Assembly: GCA_016866915.1 (NCBI GenBank)
Contig: VGKR01000013.1
Span: 1-11,220, forward strand
From: Candidatus Pacearchaeota archaeon
GTDB lineage: Archaea > Nanobdellota > Nanobdellia > Pacearchaeales > GW2011-AR1
Reading direction: 5' to 3'
Length of the DNA: 11,220 bases
The first letter of the stretch is position 1, and each line of letters begins with the position of its first letter. Below the pieces are notes generated by a model. The model was not told where the DNA came from, searched no databases, and worked only from the letters and a program-made list of their open reading frames with translations. A program made the position numbers and the translations under genes. Below are positions 1 through 6,427 of this stretch, piece by piece.

Positions 1-1
1 G

Positions 2-1048
2 AACTCAAAATCTAAACTGCCTAGATATATTATTCTTGTTCTTCTTATTCTTATTGTTTTTACTTTCTTAGCTTTGAATATTGCATTGTTTGAAAAAAAA
101 TTCGAGAAAATTCCAACTTGCGGAGATGGAACTTTTTATAATACCTGCTCTTTAGACAAACCTTATTATTGCGAAAATGGAATTTTAATTGAAAAAGCCT
201 CTCTTTGTGGATGTCCCCAATTTTTATCTAAAAAAGAAGCAAATCTTTGTATTTCAGAATATAGTAAAAATCCAGGAATTCTGCATTTAAATTATTCTTT
301 AAGAGAAAAGGAATATCAAATTCCTTTTGTTGTTTATGAGGGAGCTTATAATTATGTTACAAATCTTTCGAGGTTTGTGACTAGTTATGGAGAAGAGTTG
401 ACTTTTAGGTCTGATTTTAAGCAGAAAGCAATTAAGAATGAAATTCAAAGAGAATATATTCTGCCTTTAGTTAAACGAATTCAAAATCTAGCACCGAATG
501 ATAAAACTGAACAGGCAAGAATCGCAATTAGTTTAGTTCAAAACATTCCTTACAGCTCTCCGCAAAAAAAGATATTTTTTGGAGGAATTGAAGTTGATTA
601 TTCTAAATATCCTTATGAAGTTTTATATGATAACGAAGGAATCTGCGGAGAAAAATCTCAGCTTCTTGCATTTATGTTAAAAGAGCTTGGATACGGAGTT
701 TCAATATTTTATTTCTCAGAAGAAAATCACGAAGCAGCCGGAATAGCTTGTCCCTTGCGCGAGAGCTTCTACGGTAGTGGCTATTGTTTTATTGAAACAA
801 GCGGACCTGCTCTAATCACGGATTTTTCCATGGAATTTAACAATGGAGTAAAATTAAAAAGTCAGCCAGAAATAATTTTAATCTCAGAAGGAATTTCTTT
901 ACCAGAAAGAATCTATGAATATAAAGACGCTGAACTTCTTAATAACATACGAAAAAGAACTGTTATAGGAATTCTTAATTTATGGAGATTTAAGCATTTA
1001 AAAGAAAAATATAATCTCCTTGAAGTTTATAATCAGAATAACAACTAG
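2..1048 (+). CDS. Transglutaminase-like protein with N-terminal membrane anchor and Cys-rich motif (5' partial)
   Basis: The reading frame is open to the left edge, so the true start lies outside the window. An apparent TTG start at 74 would cut through the sequence and drop a hydrophobic stretch (about 16 residues beginning YIILVLLILIVF, bases 26-73) that looks like a signal anchor. Counting from codon 74, a six-cysteine module follows at residues 15-48 (C16, C25, C33, C45, C47, pattern CGDGT...YYCENG...CGCP). I know this type of module from secreted DPANN proteins. A transglutaminase/protease-like core then carries the likely nucleophile C191 (GICGEKS) and H219 (ENHE). The third triad position looks like E241 (CFIET), where Asp is usual. 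C226 and C238 could form a disulfide. The likely location is anchored in the membrane with the enzyme outside the cell; the substrate is unknown. The gene converges on alaS with one base between the stops. The fold is fairly sure, the activity is not. Confidence 0.72.
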   Translation, partial: NSKSKLPRYIILVLLILIVFTFLALNIALFEKKFEKIPTCGDGTFYNTCSLDKPYYCENGILIEKASLCGCPQFLSKKEANLCISEYSKNPGILHLNYSLREKEYQIPFVVYEGAYNYVTNLSRFVTSYGEELTFRSDFKQKAIKNEIQREYILPLVKRIQNLAPNDKTEQARIAISLVQNIPYSSPQKKIFFGGIEVDYSKYPYEVLYDNEGICGEKSQLLAFMLKELGYGVSIFYFSEENHEAAGIACPLRESFYGSGYCFIETSGPALITDFSMEFNNGVKLKSQPEIILISEGISLPERIYEYKDAELLNNIRKRTVIGILNLWRFKHLKEKYNLLEVYNQNNN

Positions 1049-1049
1049 A

Positions 1050-2831
1050 TTATTCAATAACTCCTTTTATTCTTCTAATGCCCGCAGCAATCGCTTCTTC
1101 TTTTTTTATTCTAAATTTTCCAATTTCTCCAATATTTTTGACATGCGGGCCATTGCAAATCTCTTTTGATATTTCTTTTCCCTTGTGGCCAATAAAATAA
1201 ACTTTTATTTTTTCCGCATATTTATCTTCAAAAACTCCCTGAGCACCCTTTTGTTTCGCTTGTTTTAATGACATCTCTTCAAAAGTGACCGGAAGATTTT
1301 CTTTTATTTTTTCATTAATCCAATTTTCAATTTTTTTCTTTTCTTCTTCTGTAAGTTTTCTGTCAAAATTAAAATCAAATCTTAATCTTTCTGAATTAAT
1401 ATTGCTCCCCTTTTGGAAAATTTTTGGATTATTAAGAACAATCCTCAGAGCCTCATTAAGCAAATGCGTTACCGTGTGAAGTTTGATTGTTTTCTCTCCG
1501 AAATCTGACAGACCAGATTTAAACTTTCCAATTGAAGCTGTCCTTGAGATTTCCTGATGTTTTTTCAATTCTTTTTCAAAACCTTTTTCATCTACTTTAA
1601 TATGAAATCTTTCTGCAGTTTCTTTCGTTAGTTCTAAAGGAAAGCCGTAACTTTGATAAAGAAGAAACGCAATTTTTCCCTCTAAAATTTTTTTTCCAGA
1701 GTGAATAATCTTTTTCAAGATTTTTTCACCTTGCTCTAATTTTTTTAAAAAAATCTCTTCTTCTTTATCTAACTCCCGAATAATTTTATTTCGATTTTCC
1801 TTAAGAATTTTATAATCACTATACATGTCAAAAACTGGTTTGGTTATCTCTGAAAGATTTTCTTTAATATCTAATTCTTTTGCATGCCTTACTGTTCTTC
1901 TAATTAATCTCCTTAAAACATATCCCTGTTTAGTGTTGCTTGGAATAATTCCTTCTGCCAATATAAAAACAGATGCTTTTATGTGATCTGCAATAATTCT
2001 GAAACTTCTTGTATATTCTGAATTTTCGTAATTTTTTTTAGAAATTTTCTCAATTTTCTCAATAATCGGTTTCCATATATCTGTTAGATAATTATCTTCA
2101 AATCCATTTAATATTGTTATAATTCTTTCAACTCCTCCGCCAAAATCAATGTTTTTTTGTTTAGCTTCTTCATAAATTCCTTTTTCATTTTTAGAATACT
2201 GCAATAAAACATTATTTCCAATTTCTACCCATCTTTTATCTGAAAAATCAAATTTTTCTGGTGCAGGCATTTCTTCTGAATTCCAATAAAAAATTTCTGT
2301 ATCTGGTCCGCAGATTCCGGTTTTTTCTACAGGGCCCCACCAATTTTCTTCTTTGTTGAGAAAAGCGATTCTTTTTTCAGAAATTCCCAGAGATTTCCAA
2401 ATTTTTGCAGATTCAATATCCCTTGATGCAGAAGAATCTCCTTCAAAAACCGAAACAGCAATCTTTTCTTTTTCTAATTTTAAAATTCTTGTTAAAAATT
2501 CAAGACTCCATTCAATCGCTTCTTTTTTCCAATAATTTCCAAGGCTCCAATTTCCAAGCATCTCAAAAAAAGTATGGTGATAGTTGTTTCCAACTTTTTC
2601 AATGTCTGTTGTTCTAATGCATTTTTGCACATTTACAAGTCTTTTTCCTGAAGGATGTTTCTTTCCTAATAAATATGGAATCAAAGGATGCATTCCTGCT
2701 GTTGTAAATAAAACAGAAGAATCTCCTTTTGGTAAAAGCGGCACAGCCGGAATAATCTTATGATTTTTAGATTCAAAAAATTTCAAATATTTTTTAATAA
2801 GCTCTTTTCGACTCAAACTTTTCTTTATCAT
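1050..2831 (-). CDS. alaS: Alanyl-tRNA synthetase, short bacterial/candidate-phyla type without C-terminal domain
   Basis: This class II synthetase charges tRNA-Ala in the cytoplasm. The catalytic core covers about residues 1-245: motif 2 region 71-95 (CIRTTDIEKVGNNYHHTFFE), the ENWWGP/TGICGPDTE segment 162-179, and motif 3 GGGVERI at 231-237. A helical tRNA-recognition domain follows to about 430. The editing (SAD) domain keeps its zinc-type motifs H452xxxH456 and C559xxxH563, so clearance of Ser/Gly-tRNA-Ala is probably intact. At 593 residues it lacks the roughly 280-residue oligomerisation/C-Ala part of ordinary bacterial enzymes (about 875). It also lacks the N-terminal extension of standard archaeal AlaRS. 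It ends in RRIKGVIE, the natural end of the short type I associate with candidate-phyla bacteria, so this is not a broken gene. The ATG at 2831 lies about 26 bases from a TATA-like box. Confidence 0.95.
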   Translation of the reverse strand: MIKKSLSRKELIKKYLKFFESKNHKIIPAVPLLPKGDSSVLFTTAGMHPLIPYLLGKKHPSGKRLVNVQKCIRTTDIEKVGNNYHHTFFEMLGNWSLGNYWKKEAIEWSLEFLTRILKLEKEKIAVSVFEGDSSASRDIESAKIWKSLGISEKRIAFLNKEENWWGPVEKTGICGPDTEIFYWNSEEMPAPEKFDFSDKRWVEIGNNVLLQYSKNEKGIYEEAKQKNIDFGGGVERIITILNGFEDNYLTDIWKPIIEKIEKISKKNYENSEYTRSFRIIADHIKASVFILAEGIIPSNTKQGYVLRRLIRRTVRHAKELDIKENLSEITKPVFDMYSDYKILKENRNKIIRELDKEEEIFLKKLEQGEKILKKIIHSGKKILEGKIAFLLYQSYGFPLELTKETAERFHIKVDEKGFEKELKKHQEISRTASIGKFKSGLSDFGEKTIKLHTVTHLLNEALRIVLNNPKIFQKGSNINSERLRFDFNFDRKLTEEEKKKIENWINEKIKENLPVTFEEMSLKQAKQKGAQGVFEDKYAEKIKVYFIGHKGKEISKEICNGPHVKNIGEIGKFRIKKEEAIAAGIRRIKGVIE

Positions 2832-2851
2832 ATCTTTTTATTAGAATCAAA

Positions 2852-2862
2852 CTTTTAAAAAT
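2852..2862 (-). promoter_or_regulatory. TATA-like box of alaS
   Basis: Read on the minus strand this is AATTTTTAAAAG, centred about 26 bases before the alaS ATG. That places transcription start at or next to the start codon (leaderless mRNA). No Shine-Dalgarno motif precedes the ATG, which agrees. Confidence 0.55.
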
Positions 2863-2879
2863 TATTTGCTCGGCTTTAA

Positions 2880-3239
2880 TCACATCACTTTAAGTTCATT
2901 AAGTCGATTTTCTATTTCTTTTATCTGCTCTTCTAAGCTTGCGTCAAAAGAAATCTTCTTAGCTTTAGGAGACTCTTTCTCTTCTTCACTTTTTTTTAGA
3001 ATCTCTGGCAATCTTGGTTTTGGAAGTTCTCTTTGCAATTTTCCTATATTTGTCTTTATTTCTTTAATTTTTTTAGCAAAATCTCTTTTTAATTCAGCTT
3101 CTCTTATTCTATACTCTCCATATCTTTTTATTGCCTGAGCAAGTTTTAATAATCTCATCTCTGAAGAAAGAACATCTTTTTTAGCTCCCATAGATTCTCC
3201 ATATTCTAATTTTATGTGTATTGCAGTATCTTTAGACAT
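2880..3239 (-). CDS. Hypothetical coiled-coil protein (DPANN type)
   Basis: This 119-residue soluble protein is very rich in charged residues. After a short start (IHIKLEYGES, residues 7-16) comes a long predicted helix or coiled coil at about 24-75. A Pro-rich break follows (LPKPRLPEILKK), then a Lys/Glu linker, then a second short coiled coil at about 101-117 (EEQIKEIENRLNEL). There is no signal peptide, membrane segment or catalytic motif. I have an impression of similar small proteins in Pacearchaeota/Woesearchaeota genomes but know no function. It lies 36 bases downstream of another coiled-coil hypothetical and 48 bases upstream of alaS, all on one strand, so the three may be partly co-transcribed. 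The ATG at 3239 starts the longest frame; a second Met at residue 17 (MGAKKD) is a possible alternative start. It may be a structural or scaffold protein; this is inference only. Confidence 0.7.
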   Translation of the reverse strand: MSKDTAIHIKLEYGESMGAKKDVLSSEMRLLKLAQAIKRYGEYRIREAELKRDFAKKIKEIKTNIGKLQRELPKPRLPEILKKSEEEKESPKAKKISFDASLEEQIKEIENRLNELKVM

Positions 3240-3246
3240 CTTAATT

Positions 3247-3280
3247 GTTTTATAAACAGCTTATTTGATTAATTTTTAAA
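3247..3280 (-). promoter_or_regulatory. Possible promoter of the 119-residue coiled-coil gene
   Basis: Two TATA-like elements lie between the coiled-coil genes, read on minus: TTTAAAAATT at 3271-3280, about 37 bases from the ATG, and AAGCTGTTTATAAAAC at 3247-3262, only about 13 bases from it. The first would leave a leader of roughly ten bases. The second is too close for this ATG but could serve the inner Met at residue 17. Read on plus, the second element is identical over 16 bases to the deoxyhypusine synthase promoter. Confidence 0.35.
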
Positions 3281-3866
3281 CTTTAGAGAAAACATCTCTA
3301 TCCACTTTTTCTATATGCCCTTTCATTAATCTGATTTCATTTTCCCATTCACGAAGCTCTGCCTCCTCTTTTTCTCTGATTTTTCTCATTTCATCAAGTG
3401 TTTTCTCAATTTCTGAAAGCTTCTTTTTTGTATTACTAAAAATCTTTAGAGAATCTTCGAATTTGTCTATTCTTACAAATATAGGTTCTTGTGAGGGAAT
3501 TCCCTCTTCAATTGTTCTTTTTACATTTTTTTCATAATGCTTCTTTGGAAATTCTTTTTCAAATCTTTTCAATGGCTGGTCTTCTATCTCTCGAGTCATT
3601 GGCTTTTTCATTGGAATTTGTGACATTTCATATTCATCATCAAATTCCTCTTCATCAAAAGACTCATCCTCATCCCCTGAAACAGCCCCTTTAATTGTAT
3701 CTCGAGAAAATTTTGTTCCAAAAGAACTAGAAGGAAAACTAGGCAAGTTGTATTTGATCTTCTCTTCTTTTTCAAAAGGAGGAAAATCAGGCAATTTTGG
3801 CAATTCTGGCAATGAAGAAATTGCCTCTTTTCTTACCTCTTTTTTGTTTTTACCAAATAATCCCAT
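3276..3866 (-). CDS. Hypothetical protein with acidic linker and C-terminal coiled coil (DPANN type)
   Basis: This soluble protein has 196 residues in three parts. The N-terminus is basic then Pro/Leu-rich (MGLFGKNKKE, then SSLPELPKLPDFPPF), probably disordered and perhaps a short linear binding motif. An acidic run at residues 65-80 has about 11 Asp/Glu. The C-terminal part, about 126-196, opens with EPIFVRIDKFEDSLKIF and continues as an uninterrupted predicted coiled coil ending in DVFSKV. The C-terminal part is the likely conserved domain. I recall similar FVRIDKF-type proteins in DPANN genomes without assigned function. No enzyme motif or membrane segment is visible. It is the first gene of the minus-strand run, with a good TATA box about 31 bases from its ATG, and is divergent from tfe. 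Its pairing with a second coiled-coil gene suggests the two proteins may interact, but this is inference. Confidence 0.75.
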   Translation of the reverse strand: MGLFGKNKKEVRKEAISSLPELPKLPDFPPFEKEEKIKYNLPSFPSSSFGTKFSRDTIKGAVSGDEDESFDEEEFDDEYEMSQIPMKKPMTREIEDQPLKRFEKEFPKKHYEKNVKRTIEEGIPSQEPIFVRIDKFEDSLKIFSNTKKKLSEIEKTLDEMRKIREKEEAELREWENEIRLMKGHIEKVDRDVFSKV

Positions 3867-3890
3867 TTGTTATTTAAATATAGATTTTCT

Positions 3891-3904
3891 GATATATATA
3901 AAAT
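3891..3904 (-). promoter_or_regulatory. TATA box of the 196-residue coiled-coil gene
   Basis: On minus this reads ATTTTATATATATC, a strong archaeal TATA match centred about 31 bases before the ATG at 3866. Predicted transcription start is about 5 bases upstream of the ATG. Confidence 0.6.
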
Positions 3905-3911
3905 ATCCTAC

Positions 3912-3925
3912 AGGTTTAAAAACCT
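3912..3925. promoter_or_regulatory. Inverted repeat AGGTTTAAAAACCT in the divergent tfe promoter region
   Basis: The sequence AGGTTT-AA-AAACCT pairs 6 with 6 around two bases. It lies in the 165-base divergent region (3867-4031) between the coiled-coil gene and tfe, just upstream of the minus-strand TATA box. It contains a TTTAAA core and could be an operator or a two-way TATA-like element. The rest of this gap is AT-rich with no supported gene. Confidence 0.3.
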
Positions 3926-3996
3926 TTACTCTTATGAATGAATATTTAAAACTAAAGATTATTAAATTGTCTTTTATTAATCTGAAAAGAATAAAC

Positions 3997-4018
3997 GAAA
4001 AATATCTGTTTAAAAATC
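3997..4018 (+). promoter_or_regulatory. Putative tfe promoter
   Basis: Two overlapping candidates precede the tfe ATG at 4032: GAAAAATATC (about 30 bases upstream) and GTTTAAAAATC (about 20 bases upstream). Neither sits exactly at the 25-26 base spacing seen at other genes here, so the call is weak. No Shine-Dalgarno motif is present. Confidence 0.35.
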
Positions 4019-4031
4019 TTTTAAATTTCAA

Positions 4032-4808
4032 ATGCTAAATAAATTTATCAAAGATGCTATGTCTCTTGTTGCTGGAAAACCAGCCGAAGATATTACGGAT
4101 CTTTTAGATACACCTAAGTATGTTAATGAATTTATAATAGCAAAGAAACTTAATCTTACAGTAAATCAGATACGAAATATTCTATATAAGGCGTCTGATT
4201 ACGGACTTGTTTCTTCAACCCGAAAAAAAGATAAAAGAAAAGGATGGTATACTTATTTCTGGAAAATTGAACCGATAAAATGCCTTGAATTTTTGAGAAA
4301 TGAATATTTGAAAAGACTGGAACAATTGGAACATCAAGCAAAAAGCAGAGAAACAAAAAGATTTTATTTTTGTGATAGATGCAATATAGAGCTTAATGAA
4401 GAAAATGCACTTATTCATAATTTTACCTGCAATGAATGCGGTTCTATTTTTACTTTGAAGGATAATACAAAATCAATAAAAGAAATGCGAAAAATATTTG
4501 ATAAATTGAAAAAAGATTTGATTGTTATAGAGGAGGAAATTCGTAAAGAAAATGAAAAAAATCAAAAAAAGAAATCTCGAGAGAGAAACAAAGAAGAAAA
4601 AAAGAAAAAAGCAATTTCTAAATCTAAGAGACTTTTAAAGAAGAAGACTGCAGAAAAAAACATTAAAATCCAAAAAAAGAAAAAAACTGCTAAAAAGAAA
4701 AAGGCAGTAAAAAAGAAATTCTCTAAGAAAATTTATTCTAAAAAATCTGTCAAGAAAAAAATTAGTAAAAAATTCAAAAATAAAAGAAAAACTAGGAAAT
4801 CTAAATAA
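4032..4808 (+). CDS. tfe: Transcription initiation factor TFE with long lysine-rich tail
   Basis: TFE is the archaeal counterpart of the TFIIE alpha subunit. It binds RNA polymerase and helps open promoter DNA. Residues 1-80 form the winged-helix domain (FIKDAMSLVAGKPAEDITDLL start; GWYTYFWKIEP end). A helical linker spans about 85-110, and a zinc ribbon has C114, C117, C133 and C136. A helix to about 172 completes the normal factor. Residues 171-258 are an extra tail with 42 Lys and 6 Arg in 88 residues, in repeated KKK blocks like histone H1-type tails. Ordinary TFE proteins end near 170-190. The tail probably contacts DNA or RNA. It is encoded by A-rich runs prone to slippage, yet the frame stays open, so selection likely maintains it. 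The ATG at 4032 is needed to keep the first helix. The gene heads an operon with the rhomboid gene, 5 bases downstream. Confidence 0.92.
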   Translation: MLNKFIKDAMSLVAGKPAEDITDLLDTPKYVNEFIIAKKLNLTVNQIRNILYKASDYGLVSSTRKKDKRKGWYTYFWKIEPIKCLEFLRNEYLKRLEQLEHQAKSRETKRFYFCDRCNIELNEENALIHNFTCNECGSIFTLKDNTKSIKEMRKIFDKLKKDLIVIEEEIRKENEKNQKKKSRERNKEEKKKKAISKSKRLLKKKTAEKNIKIQKKKKTAKKKKAVKKKFSKKIYSKKSVKKKISKKFKNKRKTRKSK

Positions 4809-4813
4809 TTTCA

Positions 4814-5479
4814 ATGAAAAGGCAGTATACTTTTTATCCAAAAAAAAGAAAATTATTTAGTCGCTTTAATGTTACACTTACTTTAATTTTGATTAATATT
4901 GTAGCTTTTATTCTTTTTTTGATTCTTCTCGGATTGAATGTTCCTTTAGATTATATCGCGATAAAACCTTCGAATATTCTACAGGGAAAATATTTGTGGA
5001 CCTTTGTCACTAGCATGTTTATGCACGGAGGAATTTTTCATATTTTTGCAAATATGTTCTCTCTGCTATTTGTTGGAAATCTTATTGAGAAAATATTGGG
5101 GGCAAAAAGATATTTTTACTTTTATATGGCCTCTGGTCTTTTTGCAGGATTATTTTTCGTCCTCGCGTCTTTGATATTTCCAATTGATTTTGAAACCTTT
5201 GCAGTTGGCGCATCAGGAGCTTTATTTGGACTTGTGGGTTTACTGATTCTTCTAACACCAAATTTACCTGTTTTTATTATGTTTATTCCTATACCTATAA
5301 AGATAAAATATGCTGGTCCCGGAATTTTAATTGTTCTTTGGCTGATTTCTATTGCAGGAGATATTCCCATAGGAAATACAGCACACTTGGGAGGATTAAT
5401 TATCGGGATAATTTATGGATTATATCTGAGAAAAAAATATAAAAGAAAAACAGAATATCTGCGAAAGATATTCAGATAA
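4814..5479 (+). CDS. Rhomboid family intramembrane serine protease
   Basis: Rhomboids cut transmembrane substrates within the bilayer using a Ser-His dyad. The protein has 221 residues with a basic N-terminus (about 1-18) and about six membrane helices, beginning with LTLILINIVAFILFLILLG at 22-40. The catalytic signature is complete: H71 and H76 with N80 in HGGIFHIFAN (the H76/N80 pair likely lines the oxyanion site), S134 in GASGALFGL, and H191 in NTAHLGG. The six-helix size fits the minimal prokaryotic form. A basic tail (residues 206-221) should face the cytoplasm. It starts 5 bases after the tfe stop and ends 5 bases before the SpoIIM-family gene, so the three are very likely co-transcribed. 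No Shine-Dalgarno motif precedes its ATG, so translation may depend on the ribosome finishing tfe. Substrate unknown. Confidence 0.93.
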   Translation: MKRQYTFYPKKRKLFSRFNVTLTLILINIVAFILFLILLGLNVPLDYIAIKPSNILQGKYLWTFVTSMFMHGGIFHIFANMFSLLFVGNLIEKILGAKRYFYFYMASGLFAGLFFVLASLIFPIDFETFAVGASGALFGLVGLLILLTPNLPVFIMFIPIPIKIKYAGPGILIVLWLISIAGDIPIGNTAHLGGLIIGIIYGLYLRKKYKRKTEYLRKIFR

Positions 5480-5484
5480 TAAAA

Positions 5485-6090
5485 ATGAAAGAAAAAAAGA
5501 GAAAAAATTCTAAGAGCTTTCTTGAAAAAAATTATATCAAAAGCTGGAATTATCTTTTAGAATCTAGAAATTATATCCTGATCATTTTAGGATTTTTTAT
5601 GCTTTCTGTTCTGATTGGAGCATTGATTCCTGCTCCAGAAATCCTTGAGCAACAAATTTTAAAATTTATTGAGAATCTATTAAGTAAAACAGAGGGAATG
5701 TCTCATTTAGAGCTAATTAATTTTATTTTTATTAACAATCTTCAAAGCAGTTTTCTCGGAATGATTTTTGGAATATTTCTTGGGATTTTTTCAGCGATAG
5801 TTTGCGGAGTTAATGGCTATATCCTTGGTTTTGTTATTGCGCGTTCTGTTCAAATTAGCAGTATTTTTGTTATTTGGAGACTTTTTCCGCATGGAATTTT
5901 TGAGTTACCTGCATTATTTCTTTCTTTAGGTCTTGGACTTAAACTTGGAACATTTATATTTCAGAAAAATAAATTGCTCTCATTGAGAAATTATCTGCGC
6001 GAATCTCTGAGAGTTTTTCTTTTCATAGTAATTCCTCTTTTAATTCTCGCAGCACTTATAGAAGGGAGTTTTATCTTTTTTCTTAGATAA
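5485..6090 (+). CDS. SpoIIM/DUF95-family integral membrane protein
   Basis: This 201-residue membrane protein has a basic N-terminus and about five hydrophobic helices, roughly at 30-50, 87-107, 108-121, 138-158 and 175-198. The family signature is the segment around residues 131-155 (LFPHGIFELPALFLSLGLG): PHG-I-FE-PA followed by a Gly-rich helix. In Bacillus, SpoIIM belongs to the complex for septal peptidoglycan thinning and engulfment. Archaeal homologues have no sporulation and no known role; membrane shaping or transport is a guess. It is the third gene of the tfe-rhomboid run, 5 bases after the rhomboid stop, again without a Shine-Dalgarno motif. The shared operon suggests co-expression with the rhomboid, perhaps a substrate or partner. 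It converges on the small membrane protein gene with 5 bases between. Confidence 0.88.
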   Translation: MKEKKRKNSKSFLEKNYIKSWNYLLESRNYILIILGFFMLSVLIGALIPAPEILEQQILKFIENLLSKTEGMSHLELINFIFINNLQSSFLGMIFGIFLGIFSAIVCGVNGYILGFVIARSVQISSIFVIWRLFPHGIFELPALFLSLGLGLKLGTFIFQKNKLLSLRNYLRESLRVFLFIVIPLLILAALIEGSFIFFLR

Positions 6091-6095
6091 TTTCT

Positions 6096-6311
6096 CTAAT
6101 TTCTTAAATCATTTATGCCTAATATAATCAGAAAAAGAGCCACCATTGCCGCAAACCAAAAAATTCCGCCTTTTAGAAATATCCATGCTGCATGCAGAAA
6201 ATTAAAATCTTTGCCAAATAGAGTCCAGGAATATACTGAAGAAGCCCATCCCACTAAAATAACTCCCGTAAGCAGAATCAAACCCAATAAAAGTTCAAAC
6301 CATTTATTCAT
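6096..6311 (-). CDS. Small two-helix membrane protein (hypothetical)
   Basis: This 71-residue protein has two hydrophobic helices, about 5-23 (FELLLGLILLTGVILVGWA) and 47-66 (KGGIFWFAAMVALFLIILG). They are separated by a short loop containing aromatic and charged residues. It starts MNKWFE and ends INDLRN. I have an impression that proteins of this build (MNKWFE start, KGG before the second helix) recur in DPANN genomes, with no known function. There is no cleavable signal peptide and no cysteine. The ATG at 6311 is supported by a TATA-like box 25 bases upstream, and no other in-frame start fits. The gene is divergent from deoxyhypusine synthase (116-base gap) and convergent with the SpoIIM-family gene. 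It is probably real, given its promoter and composition. Confidence 0.72.
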   Translation of the reverse strand: MNKWFELLLGLILLTGVILVGWASSVYSWTLFGKDFNFLHAAWIFLKGGIFWFAAMVALFLIILGINDLRN

Positions 6312-6331
6312 GAAAATTCATAGATATTTTG

Positions 6332-6339
6332 ATTTAAAA
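6332..6339 (-). promoter_or_regulatory. TATA-like box of the small membrane protein gene
   Basis: Minus strand reads TTTTTAAAT, centred about 25 bases before the ATG at 6311, consistent with a leaderless transcript. Confidence 0.5.
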
Positions 6340-6386
6340 AGATTCTTGTCTGGCAGTACATATATCCTTTAAATTCAGCGAATAGT

Positions 6387-6420
6387 TTTATAAACAGCTT
6401 TTTTTTAAAGAAACTAAGGA
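6387..6420 (+). promoter_or_regulatory. Promoter and possible ribosome binding site of deoxyhypusine synthase
   Basis: TTTATAAA at 6387-6394 is centred about 37 bases before the ATG at 6428, giving a leader of about 12 bases. AAGGA at 6416-6420 sits 7 bases before the ATG and could be a weak Shine-Dalgarno. This would be the only gene here with a short leader and a visible ribosome binding site. Confidence 0.5.
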
Positions 6421-6427
6421 ACTGAAT

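Noticed and set aside
74..76. TTG at 74 as the start of the transglutaminase-like gene
   Set aside because: In-frame codons upstream encode a typical membrane anchor reaching the window edge, so the gene starts further upstream.
1050..1060. AlaRS as a truncated or frameshifted gene
   Set aside because: The end matches the natural C-terminus of the short AlaRS type, the frame is clean, and the next gene's stop is one base away, so no remnant of a C-Ala domain exists downstream.
1097..1109. T-run TTCTTTTTTTATT as terminator of the transglutaminase-like gene
   Set aside because: Archaeal terminators are T-runs, but this lies inside alaS codons, where such runs are common from the opposite strand's AAA/GAA codons, so it cannot be told apart from coding bias.
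1285..1479. Plus-strand frame within alaS, and similar frames opposite the other genes
   Set aside because: They lie opposite strongly supported genes, have skewed composition, and lack recognisable domains or promoters.
3934..4038. A 34-codon frame upstream of and overlapping the tfe start, ending in Cys
   Set aside because: Low-complexity Lys/Leu/Ile/Asn composition as expected from AT-rich noncoding DNA, no well-placed promoter, and overlap with tfe. A regulatory upstream frame cannot be excluded but has no support.
4635..4841. Minus-strand frame opposite the TFE tail
   Set aside because: It is a Phe/Leu-rich mirror of the plus-strand Lys-rich codons and has no independent gene features.
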